A stretch of DNA of 64,000 bases, from positions 1-64,000 of the forward strand of contig JASCNZ010000007.1 of assembly GCA_029959905.1 (NCBI GenBank), given 5' to 3'. This DNA comes from Microbacteriaceae bacterium PS02344 (lineage in GTDB: Bacteria > Actinomycetota > Actinomycetes > Actinomycetales > Microbacteriaceae). Each line of letters starts with the position of its first letter. Position 1 is the first letter of the stretch. The position numbers were made by a program, and so were the translations under genes. Of the stretch, positions 8,383 to 16,231 are shown in pieces. The notes beneath the pieces were generated by a model that saw nothing but the letters and a program-made list of their open reading frames with translations, was not told where the DNA came from and did no database searches.

Positions 8383-9396
8383 TCAGTCAGGAGAGACGTC
8401 GGTGTCGGCGACCGTCGACGTCGGGAGGACGTCGTCGGATGCGCCGGAGAAGAGCTCCCAGGCACGGAGCTCGGGAAGGTCCACGCCGCTGAGGCGGGCG
8501 TGGGAGAGTGCGGATGCTCCGCCGGAGGTGGCGGAGGAAGACGGGATCGCGGGGGCGCCGAGGCCGGGAGCGGGGGCCCCGTCCGTGGTGCGCTCGATGG
8601 GCGCAGGGGTAGCCGGAGACACATGCGCCGCGATGGGCGCAGCGACCCCGACGAGCGCGGCGGTCGCCGACGCGGACCCGGAGGCAGATGCTGCCGCCGC
8701 ACGCTGCGGCGCCGTAGCGGCGAGCATCGCAGCTGCTTCGACCGCCGTGGTGTCGGAGATCGCGGGGGCCGGGGCGAGTCCGTCGAGGACCGGCGGAACC
8801 GTGGTGTCGACGACGCCTCCCACGACGGAGACGGCCTCGTCGACGATGTCGACAACCTGGTCGACGACCGGCGTCACGCCGAGATCCGCGAGCAGATCTC
8901 CGACGATGGGCAGTGCCGAGACGGCATCCCTCACGGGCTGGGTGATCTGCGCGACCGGCGCATTCGCGAGAAGGTCCGAGACCGGCTCGACGACGCCGGT
9001 GGCGACCTCGGTAACGGTCTCGACCACCGGGGCCGTGGTCGCACCCACGACAGGCACGGCGGCGACGGTGTCGGTCACGGTCTGCACGACCTCGGGCGCA
9101 GCCTGCTGCACCGGTGCCGCGACCTGCTGGACGACCGGCTGCACGACCTGCTGGGCCACGGGCTGCACGACCTGCTGAACGACGGGCGTGGCGACCGTGG
9201 TGACCGTCTGGCCGACCGTGTCGACCGTCTCGGACACGACCGAGGTCACACTGCCGAGAAGCGACGGGTCGCTTCCCTCGTCGGCGTGCGCATCGCCTCC
9301 GCCGACGACCGCGGTGAAGGCCGCCCACGCGAGCACGCCGAGACCACCCCAGAGGATCGCGGCTGGTGCGCCGCGACGGGTGGCCTGAGCGTTCAC
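8383..9396 (-). CDS. Secreted valine/alanine-rich protein of unknown function
   Basis: 337 aa from a GTG at 9396 preceded by GGAGGAA. The signal peptide (about 1-38) has a hydrophobic core WGGLGVLAWAAFTAVV and cleavage near AHA-DE. The mature protein is built from amphipathic segments with PVVQQVVQPV, VPVVGATTAPVV and LPIVGDLLADLGVTPVVD; the C-terminal third is Ala/Ser/Pro-rich. No cysteine, no anchor motif and no recognisable domain. It lies 107 nt upstream of the chaplin-like gene on the same strand, so the two may form one surface unit. I do not recognise the family. Confidence 0.65.
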   Translation of the reverse strand: MNAQATRRGAPAAILWGGLGVLAWAAFTAVVGGGDAHADEGSDPSLLGSVTSVVSETVDTVGQTVTTVATPVVQQVVQPVAQQVVQPVVQQVAAPVQQAAPEVVQTVTDTVAAVPVVGATTAPVVETVTEVATGVVEPVSDLLANAPVAQITQPVRDAVSALPIVGDLLADLGVTPVVDQVVDIVDEAVSVVGGVVDTTVPPVLDGLAPAPAISDTTAVEAAAMLAATAPQRAAAASASGSASATAALVGVAAPIAAHVSPATPAPIERTTDGAPAPGLGAPAIPSSSATSGGASALSHARLSGVDLPELRAWELFSGASDDVLPTSTVADTDVSPD

Positions 9397-9451
9397 GTCG
9401 ACTTCCTCCCCGAAGATCGATCGTTCGGACGCGCTCTGCGTCGTGGCGAAG

Positions 9452-9480
9452 ACGATACTCCCGGTATATCGCTCTGTCTA
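9452..9480 (-). promoter_or_regulatory. Promoter of the secreted-protein pair
   Basis: Read on the minus strand: -35 TAGACA (9480-9475), 17-nt spacer, -10 TATCGT (9457-9452), about 50 nt before the GTG at 9396. Near-consensus -35 and optimal spacing for a housekeeping sigma factor. Confidence 0.55.
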
Positions 9481-9607
9481 GACCTCTTCTGACGAAATCG
9501 AGGACGATTCCCGCATGTTTCCGCGGGTGGATCACCGTGACGCGCCCGGTGGAAATCCAGCTTGACTTTCCCCAAGTTCTACACATGTGAACAGCGTGTG
9601 ACGCAAC

Positions 9608-9626
9608 CTTCAACGCGCAGTTGAAG
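9608..9626. promoter_or_regulatory. 7-5-7 inverted repeat in the dnaB upstream gap
   Basis: CTTCAAC (9608-9614), 5-nt spacer, GTTGAAG (9620-9626): a perfect dyad in the 536-bp gap 9397-9932. It could be an operator; nothing identifies its protein. The rest of the gap holds the divergent promoter at 9452 and the DnaA boxes. Confidence 0.3.
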
Positions 9627-9633
9627 CACATTG

Positions 9634-9776
9634 CTGTCCACAGGGTGGGGAAAGGGGAAACCCCAGTTCAGATGGATTTAAAAAGTTCGGTGCTCCAGTA
9701 CTCCACCGGGTTATCCACACCCTTTCTGCACAGACACTCCAGACTTCTCCGCAAGCTCTCCACAGAGTTATCCACA
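9634..9776 (+). promoter_or_regulatory. DnaA-box cluster upstream of dnaB
   Basis: Two perfect DnaA boxes TTATCCACA (9711-9719 and 9768-9776), plus the near-match CTGTCCACA (9634-9642) and the weaker CTCTCCACA (9756-9764), all in the same orientation. The stretch includes a locally AT-rich patch around 9672-9690. No dnaA or dnaN is present, so this is more likely DnaA control of dnaB, or titration sites, than oriC. Confidence 0.6.
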
Positions 9777-9932
9777 GGCCATGTTGCAGGGGGATGGGCG
9801 CGCTCGTAGCGTGGTGCAGCGACCCGATGTCGGAAGCCTCTGCTGTGCTGTGCAGGTGGCCCTCGCGATCCCCCACTCCGTCTGACGGGCCGGGGAGCGC
9901 CACCGGGGGAACGTCGCATCGAAGGGAGCACT

Positions 9933-11312
9933 GTGTCGATCGCCGACATCTCAGAAGAGCGTCTGGGTGGATCCTCGTCTCGTGGACCCGAGCGCACCCC
10001 GCCGCACGACCTGCTCGCCGAGCAGAGCGCGTTGGGCGGCATGCTCCTCTCGAAGGATGCCGTCGCCGATGTGATCGAGACGCTCAAGGGCGCCGACTTC
10101 TACGTGCCCAAGCACGAGCTGATCTTCGAGGCGATCCTCTCGCTGTACTCCCACGGTGAGCCGACCGACGTGGTCGCCGTCACCGACGAGCTCATCAAGA
10201 CCGGCGAGCTCGGCCGCGCCGGCGGAGCCGACTACCTCCACACGCTGACCTCGATCGTTCCGACCGCGGCCAACGCGGGCTACTACGCGGGCATCGTGTC
10301 GGAGCGGGCGATCCTGCGTCGCCTCGTCGACGCGGGCACGCGCATCGTGCAGCTCGGCTACGCCGGCGAGGGCGACGCGACCGACATCGTGAACAACGCG
10401 CAGGCCGAGATCTACTCGGTCACCGGCACCGAGACCGCCGAGGACTACGTGCCGCTGACGACGGCCGTCGATGCGGCGATCGAGGAGATCGAGGCCGCGA
10501 ACGGCCGCGACGGCTCGATGACCGGCATCCCGACCGGTTTCCGCGAACTCGACGAGCTGACCAACGGCCTCCACGGTGGACAGATGATCGTCGTCGCCGC
10601 CCGACCCGCCATGGGTAAGTCGACGCTCGCGCTCGACTTCGCGCGCGCAGCATCCATCGGCCACGACTTCCCGTCGATCTTCTTCTCGCTCGAGATGGGC
10701 AAGAGCGAGATCGCGATGCGTCTGCTCAGCGCCGAGGGTGCGATCCCGCTGCAGAACATGCGCAAGGGAACGCTCGACCCGCGCGACTGGACGACCGTCG
10801 CCTCGACCCGCGGCCGCATCAACGACGCCCCGCTCTACATCGACGACAGCCCCAACATGACGCTCGTCGAGATCCGCGCGAAGTGCCGGCGACTCAAGCA
10901 GCGTGCGGGGCTGCGCATGGTCATCATCGACTACCTGCAGCTGATGACGTCGGGCAAGCGCGTCGAGTCGCGTCAGCAGGAGGTCTCGGAGTTCTCGCGA
11001 AGCCTCAAGCTCATCGCCAAGGAGCTGAACGTTCCGGTCATCGCGCTCTCGCAGCTGAACCGTGGCCCCGAGCAGCGGCAGGACAAGAAGCCCGCGATCA
11101 GCGACCTGCGTGAGTCTGGGTCGATCGAGCAGGATGCCGACATGGTGATCCTGCTGCACCGCGACTCGGTCTACGACAAGGACGTGCGCCCGGGCGAGGC
11201 CGACCTCATCGTCGCCAAGCACCGTAACGGCCCGACTGCCACGATCACCGTCGCGTTCCAGGGTCACTACTCGCGGTTCGCGGACATGGCGCCGGGTGGC
11301 GACTTCAACTGA
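9933..11312 (+). CDS. dnaB: Replicative DNA helicase DnaB
   Basis: 459 aa, normal length, no intein. Hexameric helicase that unwinds DNA ahead of the fork. The N-terminal domain (about 20-120, PPHDLLAEQSALGGML) binds primase. The RecA-like domain has Walker A ARPAMGKS (about 223-230), the IIDYLQLM Walker B region and the SDLRESGSIEQDADMV arginine-finger segment. GTG start at 9933 behind GAAGGGAG. DnaA boxes lie 160-300 nt upstream. Confidence 0.98.
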   Translation: MSIADISEERLGGSSSRGPERTPPHDLLAEQSALGGMLLSKDAVADVIETLKGADFYVPKHELIFEAILSLYSHGEPTDVVAVTDELIKTGELGRAGGADYLHTLTSIVPTAANAGYYAGIVSERAILRRLVDAGTRIVQLGYAGEGDATDIVNNAQAEIYSVTGTETAEDYVPLTTAVDAAIEEIEAANGRDGSMTGIPTGFRELDELTNGLHGGQMIVVAARPAMGKSTLALDFARAASIGHDFPSIFFSLEMGKSEIAMRLLSAEGAIPLQNMRKGTLDPRDWTTVASTRGRINDAPLYIDDSPNMTLVEIRAKCRRLKQRAGLRMVIIDYLQLMTSGKRVESRQQEVSEFSRSLKLIAKELNVPVIALSQLNRGPEQRQDKKPAISDLRESGSIEQDADMVILLHRDSVYDKDVRPGEADLIVAKHRNGPTATITVAFQGHYSRFADMAPGGDFN

Positions 11313-11421
11313 GCCCCGACCTCCAACCGACTTCGGTCGGAACTCACCCCCGGTTCACCCGTCGACCCGCATAACGGAGCTCGGGGAACCGGGTCTCTGA
11401 CAGTGGGCGTCGCCGAAGGGG

Positions 11422-11520
11422 CGGTGACGGCGACGCACGCTTGCGCAGCGTCACCGGTGCAGGGGACCACCGGTCGCGCGCGGGCACGCGGGGCGGATCG
11501 TATGGGGGCGGTCCGCCCCG
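11422..11520. other. Gene-free gap with two hairpins
   Basis: The gap 11313-11645 between convergent dnaB and the MFS gene has no credible gene. It contains a short CCGAC-TTCG-GTCGG hairpin at 11327-11340 close to the dnaB stop, an 8-bp stem at 11422-11429/11449-11456, and a 9-bp stem at 11489-11497/11512-11520. Any of these could terminate transcription. Confidence 0.45.
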
Positions 11521-11645
11521 TCCTCCCGCTTCCGAGCGCGGTCGTCATCTCGCGTCGCTCGTCGGCCGCGTGACTCGAAGGGGCGACGCCGCCACCCCGA
11601 TGATGCGACTGCATACCGACGCGGTCGCGGCGTGAGCGGTGCAGG

Positions 11646-12908
11646 TCAGCCGTCGCTCGCCACCGACGCGGTGTCGCGCAGCCGCAGCATCGCCGGCGTG
11701 AGCATCGGCACGATCGACAGCACGAGTCCGATCGCACCGATCGTCACCGCGGCGCGACTGCCGAGGCCCTGGGCGATGATGCCGGCGAGGGCGCTGCCGA
11801 TGGGGATCGACCCGTACATCACCTGCGTGTAGGCACCGGCCGAACGGGTCAGCTGGTCTTTCGCGATCACGCTCTGCCGCAGGGTGAGCGAGTAGACGTT
11901 GGCGTTGCCGAGGCCCACGCCCGAGACGAACATGATCGCGGCGATGACGATGGCGAGCGGCAGGCCTTCGAGCGGCCAGACCGCCGTGAGCAGCGGGGTG
12001 CCGCACGACAGCACGAGGGAGACGAGGAACGCGGGGCCGAGGCCGATGCGAGCCGAGAGCATCATCGACGTGACGGTGCCGACGAGGGCACCCAGGCCGA
12101 TGGCGCCGAGAGCGACGCCGTAGACCGCGGCGGGCACGTGCTGCTGCTGCACAGCCCAGAGCACGAGGTTGAGCAGGAAGATCTGCTCCGCGAGGTTGTA
12201 GATCGCGGCGTGCAGGGTCAGGGGCCGCAGGTGGCGATCGGTGAAGAGGATGCGCAGGCCGTCGGAGATCCGGCCCGCCCGACCGGGTCGCCCGGTGCGC
12301 GCAGGCGACGGATGCTCCGCCGCCGGCCGCGCGCGGAAGACCCCGAAGGCCGACACCAGGTGCCCGACGGCGGTGGCGACCATCGCGATCGGCGCGCCCA
12401 GCGCGCTCACCAGCACCCCGGCGCCCGCGGGTGCGACGACCTCGGTCACCGTGCGCGAACCCTGGAGCGCGCGATTCGCGGCCGCCAAGTCGTCGGCACC
12501 CACGAGGTCGGGCACGAACGAGAAGCCGACCACGCCGAAGCAGAGCGCCGCAGTGCCCGACAGGAAGGCGATCACCGCGACCAGAGGCACCGACAGCACT
12601 CCGCAGAGCCAGGCGACCGGGATGACCCCGATCAGCGCGGCCTGAGCGAGGTCGGCCGTGACCATCGTGGCTCGATGCGGTCGCCCTTCGAGCAGGTGGC
12701 CGGCCAGCATCGAGAAGAGGAGATAGGGGAGCGTGGCAGCCGCGGCGACGAGACCCACCTCGCCCGCCGACCCGCCGAGGGCCGCGGCGGTCACGAGCGG
12801 CAGGGCGAAGAGCGCCACCTGACTGCCTGCGCTGCTCACGGTCTGCCCGAGCCAGAACCACCCGAAGGCGGGGTTCGTCCGGATCACGTGCACGCTCGGA
12901 TCGGGCAT
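11646..12908 (-). CDS. MFS transporter (enterobactin/macrolide-exporter type)
   Basis: 420 aa from the ATG at 12908 (GAGAGGAG ribosome site). About 12 membrane segments; the first reads FGWFWLGQTVSSAGSQVALFALPLV, typical of the MFS_3/EntS and macrolide-efflux group. A basic motif GHLLEGRPHR lies in the first cytoplasmic loop. It is divergent from a CGNR-type regulator across a perfect operator-like inverted repeat, so it is probably a regulated exporter of a toxic compound. Substrate unknown. Confidence 0.85.
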   Translation of the reverse strand: MPDPSVHVIRTNPAFGWFWLGQTVSSAGSQVALFALPLVTAAALGGSAGEVGLVAAAATLPYLLFSMLAGHLLEGRPHRATMVTADLAQAALIGVIPVAWLCGVLSVPLVAVIAFLSGTAALCFGVVGFSFVPDLVGADDLAAANRALQGSRTVTEVVAPAGAGVLVSALGAPIAMVATAVGHLVSAFGVFRARPAAEHPSPARTGRPGRAGRISDGLRILFTDRHLRPLTLHAAIYNLAEQIFLLNLVLWAVQQQHVPAAVYGVALGAIGLGALVGTVTSMMLSARIGLGPAFLVSLVLSCGTPLLTAVWPLEGLPLAIVIAAIMFVSGVGLGNANVYSLTLRQSVIAKDQLTRSAGAYTQVMYGSIPIGSALAGIIAQGLGSRAAVTIGAIGLVLSIVPMLTPAMLRLRDTASVASDG

Positions 12909-12918
12909 TCCGCTCCTC

Positions 12919-12994
12919 TCATGGGTGATAGCGGCAACATGCGTGAAGTCTGCCAGCGCGAAGCTCTCATGCGCAATACTCGTATCACCCATGA
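12919..12994. promoter_or_regulatory. Perfect 12-bp inverted repeat in a divergent promoter region
   Basis: TCATGGGTGATA (12919-12930) and its exact reverse complement TATCACCCATGA (12983-12994), 52 nt apart. One arm sits just before the MFS start, the other just before the CGNR regulator start. The symmetric placement suggests paired operators through which the regulator controls both genes. Confidence 0.7.
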
Positions 12995-13011
12995 AACCGG
13001 GAGGAGGAGCG

Positions 13012-13605
13012 ATGCCCGCGTTCAGCCGCATCGCCGGAGACGCCGTGCTCGACCTCGTGAACACGGTGGAGTGGCGCCTCGACGACGAGACGCGCATCGA
13101 AGACCTCCGCACCTACGACGACGTGCTCGACTGGTGCCTTCAGGCGGGGTTCGTGACGGCATCCGAGAAAAAGGCGCTCTCCGTCGCGGCCGGCGACGAC
13201 GCCGCTGCGGCCGAGCGGCAACGCGCATCGGTGATCGCGCTGCGCGAAGCGCTGTACCGGGCTTTGTTCGACGACGACGCCGAGGCGGCTCGGCATCTGG
13301 CCGACGCGCATCGACGTTCTCTGCGCCATGCGTCGTTGGCCCCGGGCGACGGCGGCTGGGTGTGGCGCGACGCCGAGCTCACGGTGAGCACGCCGGTCGA
13401 CCGCATCGCCCGGGCGGTTCCCACCCTGCTCGCGCGCCCCGACCTCGACCGGCTGCACCAGTGCGAGGACGCCCGCTGCGGGTGGGTCTATCTCGACACC
13501 TCGCCGCGCCGCAACCGGCGCTGGTGCGTCGCGTCGGACTGCGGCGACCGCAATCGCGCCCGCGCGTACTACGCCCGCAAGACCGGCCGCGCCGACGCCG
13601 ACTGA
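13012..13605 (+). CDS. CGNR zinc-finger transcriptional regulator
   Basis: 197 aa from the ATG at 13012 behind GGGAGGAGGAG. The N-terminal ligand-type domain (about 1-130) starts LDLVNTVEWRL. The C-terminal CGNR zinc finger has Cys pairs CEDARC and CVASDC, followed by the variant GDRNRARAYYARK, with Asp in place of the first Asn. DNA binding is by the C-terminal finger. The gene is divergent from the MFS exporter. Confidence 0.85.
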   Translation: MPAFSRIAGDAVLDLVNTVEWRLDDETRIEDLRTYDDVLDWCLQAGFVTASEKKALSVAAGDDAAAAERQRASVIALREALYRALFDDDAEAARHLADAHRRSLRHASLAPGDGGWVWRDAELTVSTPVDRIARAVPTLLARPDLDRLHQCEDARCGWVYLDTSPRRNRRWCVASDCGDRNRARAYYARKTGRADAD

Positions 13606-13613
13606 CCGTCGCA

Positions 13614-14270
13614 CTAGCGAGCGCGCACGTAGCGGTGCTCGGGACGGCCGGTGGTGCCGTAGCGCAGGCGCACCTCGACCTGGCCGCGGGTGGCGAGCGC
13701 GGCGAGGTGGCGCTGCGCCGTGGCCCGCGAGATGCCGACCCGCTCGGCGATCTCCGACGCGGAGGCCTCCTCGACCTCTCCGAGTCCGTCGAGCAGCAGC
13801 TGCTCGGTCGCGGAGCGCGACACGCTCGCCGGTTCGGCGCCTCCGGCCAGGATCGACAGGGCCCGGTCGATCTGATCCTGGGCGAGCGGACGGTCGGCGC
13901 CGAGCACGTTGCGCATGCGGGCGTAGCGCTGCAGGCGGTCGATGAGCACCGCCGACTCGAACGGCTTCACGAGATAGGCGAGCGCACCGGAACGGATCGC
14001 GCGACGCACGGTGGGCGCATCCGTCGCGGCCGACAGCACGAAGGCATCGACCCCCGCATCGGCGACGAAACGGATGCCGTCGCCGTCGGGCAGGTAGGCG
14101 TCGGCGAGCAGCAGATCGGGCTGGTGCATGCGCACGGCCTGACGAGCGCCGTCGAGGGTGTGCACGGGGTCGAGGGCGCTGAAACCCGGCACCGTGGCGA
14201 CCGCGTCGCGGTGCAGTCCCGCGACGCGGAAGTCGTCGTCGATCACGAGCACGCGGATGTCGTCGGTCAT
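13614..14270 (-). CDS. Response regulator, CitB/DcuR family
   Basis: 218 aa from the ATG at 14270, which overlaps the stop of the kinase gene. Receiver domain (about 1-120) with DDDFR acidic pocket, phospho-acceptor Asp in LLLADAYLPDGDG (about 55) and LVKPF lysine (about 103). The C-terminal HTH is SASEIAERVGISRATAQRHL, as in DcuR/CitB regulators of C4-dicarboxylate and citrate uptake. The kinase and the citrate transporter next to it support citrate control. Confidence 0.93.
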   Translation of the reverse strand: MTDDIRVLVIDDDFRVAGLHRDAVATVPGFSALDPVHTLDGARQAVRMHQPDLLLADAYLPDGDGIRFVADAGVDAFVLSAATDAPTVRRAIRSGALAYLVKPFESAVLIDRLQRYARMRNVLGADRPLAQDQIDRALSILAGGAEPASVSRSATEQLLLDGLGEVEEASASEIAERVGISRATAQRHLAALATRGQVEVRLRYGTTGRPEHRYVRAR

Positions 14271-16063
14271 CGTTCCTCCGAGGGTTGGGCGGTGGGGGCG
14301 GATGCCGGAGCCGGCCCGGTCTCGGACAGGGTGGCGGATGCGCCGGTGCGGGCGGACCCGGTGGAGGCGGCGGGCAGAACGGCGGACGGGAGGCGGGCGC
14401 CGAACACCGCGCCCGTCACGGCATCCGACGAATCCCCGCCGCCGGGGGCGATCAGCCAGACGTCTCCGCCGCGACGACGGGCGATGTCGCGCGCGAGCGG
14501 GAGACCGAAGCCGTGCCCGTGCACGCGGTCGAGATCTGCGGCGGCATCTTCGTCGGGCTTTCGGGTTTCGGTGGCGAAGGGATCCCGCGCCCGCGGCTCG
14601 ACGCCGCGGCCCGAGTCGGCCACGGTCAGCACGAGCGCGTCGTCGTCGGTGAGCAGGGCGACCTCGACCCACCGCGGTGCGCCGCCCGCGACGGCAGCTC
14701 GCACCGCGTTGTCGACCAGGTTGCCGAGCACGGCGGCCACGTCTTCGGCAGCAGTCACCTCGCCGAGCACGAGGGTCTCGTCGGCGATGCGCACCTCGAC
14801 GCCCCGCTCGCGCGCCGCGACGGCGGTCGCCCCGAGGAACGACTGCAGGAACGGATCGGGAACGCGCTCGATCCCGTCCACGCCGACACCGACCGCGCCG
14901 CGCCCGGTGAGCTCGGCGAGGAAAGCCCGCGCCTCGGGCATCCGGTCGGCGTCGAGCAGCCCCGACACGGCGTGCAGCCGGTTCGCGAACTCGTGACGCT
15001 GCGCCCGCAGCGCCTCGGTCGTCGCGCGCACGGTCTCGAGCCGACCCGCCAGCGCTTCGATGTCGGTGCGGTCGCGCACGACGACGACGACCCCGAGCGA
15101 CCGACCGTCGCGCACGACCGGCCGGGCGTCGAGGTAGAGCACGCGATCGCCGACCACGGTCTCCACGCTCCTGGTGCCGCTGCCGCTGCCGCTGCCGGTG
15201 GCGGTCGCGCTCCGGCTCCCGATTCCGCCATCGGTCTCGACGAGCATCCGCACCGCGTCGCCGACGTCGAGCTCGTCGAGCCTCCGCCCCACGGGGTCGG
15301 TGAGCGCGAGCATCCGTTCGGCCGCGCTGTTGCACACCCGCACCACGCCGGCCTCATCGACCGCCAGCACCCCGTCGCCCACGCCGTCGAGCACGGCGGC
15401 CTGGTTCTGCACGAGCGCGACGAGCTCTTCGGGTTGCAGCCCCAGCGTCTGCCGCTCGAACCGGCGCGTCAGCATCAGTGTCGCCAATGCGGCGAGCAGC
15501 ACCGCGCCCACCGCGGCGATCGCGATCGTCGCGAGCAGGGCGGGCAGGTCGTCGAACACGCTGGCGCGCTCGAACCCGACGCTCACCTCGCCCACCGGCT
15601 CCCCACCCGATTCGGCGTAGATCGGCACCTTGGCCCGCGCCGACTCGCCGAGCGTGCCGACCTCCCAGTCGACGACCTCCGACCCGCGCAGCACCTCTTC
15701 GAACGGCGTCGACACGACCTGCCCGAGCAGGCTCTGATTCGGATGCGCGAGGCGGATGCCGTGGTCGTCGGTGATCACGACGAACAACGCGTCGGTGCGC
15801 TCGGCCACGTCGACAGCGATCCGCTGCAGCGTCCCGTCGATGAGGGCCGCGGCCTCGGGCGTGCCGGGGTCGGCGGAGTACTCCGCGACCAGCTGCTGCA
15901 CGTCGGGATCCTCGGCCATCGTGCGCGCGATGTTCAACGCGGTCGCCTCCGACTCGGCGCGCAGCTGCTGCACGCCGAGGAAGCCGAACACGAGCGTGCA
16001 CACCCCGACGACCGCGACGACGGTCGCGAGCTGCACGAGCAGCAGACGGGTGGCGAATCGCAT
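14267..16063 (-). CDS. Sensor histidine kinase, CitA/DcuS family
   Basis: 598 aa from the ATG at 16063 (GAGGAGGG). TM1 about residues 6-30, an extracytoplasmic PASp-type sensor (about 31-175), TM2 (about 178-205), cytoplasmic PAS (about 220-330), then the family H-box QRHEFANRLHAVSGLL and an HATPase domain with DNAVRAAV (N box) and the G-rich DSGRGVEP and HGFGLPLARD motifs. Probably senses citrate or a related tricarboxylate and phosphorylates the overlapping regulator. Divergent from CitMHS. A Gly/Ser/Thr-rich insert (GSRSATATGSGSGS) is odd but in frame. Confidence 0.93.
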   Translation of the reverse strand: MRFATRLLLVQLATVVAVVGVCTLVFGFLGVQQLRAESEATALNIARTMAEDPDVQQLVAEYSADPGTPEAAALIDGTLQRIAVDVAERTDALFVVITDDHGIRLAHPNQSLLGQVVSTPFEEVLRGSEVVDWEVGTLGESARAKVPIYAESGGEPVGEVSVGFERASVFDDLPALLATIAIAAVGAVLLAALATLMLTRRFERQTLGLQPEELVALVQNQAAVLDGVGDGVLAVDEAGVVRVCNSAAERMLALTDPVGRRLDELDVGDAVRMLVETDGGIGSRSATATGSGSGSGTRSVETVVGDRVLYLDARPVVRDGRSLGVVVVVRDRTDIEALAGRLETVRATTEALRAQRHEFANRLHAVSGLLDADRMPEARAFLAELTGRGAVGVGVDGIERVPDPFLQSFLGATAVAARERGVEVRIADETLVLGEVTAAEDVAAVLGNLVDNAVRAAVAGGAPRWVEVALLTDDDALVLTVADSGRGVEPRARDPFATETRKPDEDAAADLDRVHGHGFGLPLARDIARRRGGDVWLIAPGGGDSSDAVTGAVFGARLPSAVLPAASTGSARTGASATLSETGPAPASAPTAQPSEER

Positions 16064-16167
16064 CGTCCCTCCTCTCGGCCGCGATGACGAGCACAATGCG
16101 CAGAACACACGCTACGCGCACAACGTGCGGCAATGCGACATAGCGCGCGCCACCCCGACGGCCGACC

Positions 16168-16173
16168 TAGTCT
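16168..16173 (+). promoter_or_regulatory. -10 element for the citrate transporter
   Basis: TAGTCT fits the TAnnnT -10 pattern and would place a transcript start about 50 nt before the GTG at 16232. No clear -35 is visible, which fits activation by the CitB-type regulator. Confidence 0.35.
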
Positions 16174-16231
16174 CACGGGATGCGCCGCCCGCGGTGCCCC
16201 GGTCCGACCACGACACGACGAAGGAGTCGAT

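Noticed and set aside
9562-9585. Plus-strand promoter TTGACT...TACACA for dnaB
   Set aside because: Spacing is only 12 nt and the position is about 350 nt before dnaB.
9634-9776. Chromosomal origin oriC
   Set aside because: Only two exact DnaA boxes and no dnaA, dnaN, rpmH or parAB. Better read as dnaB regulation.
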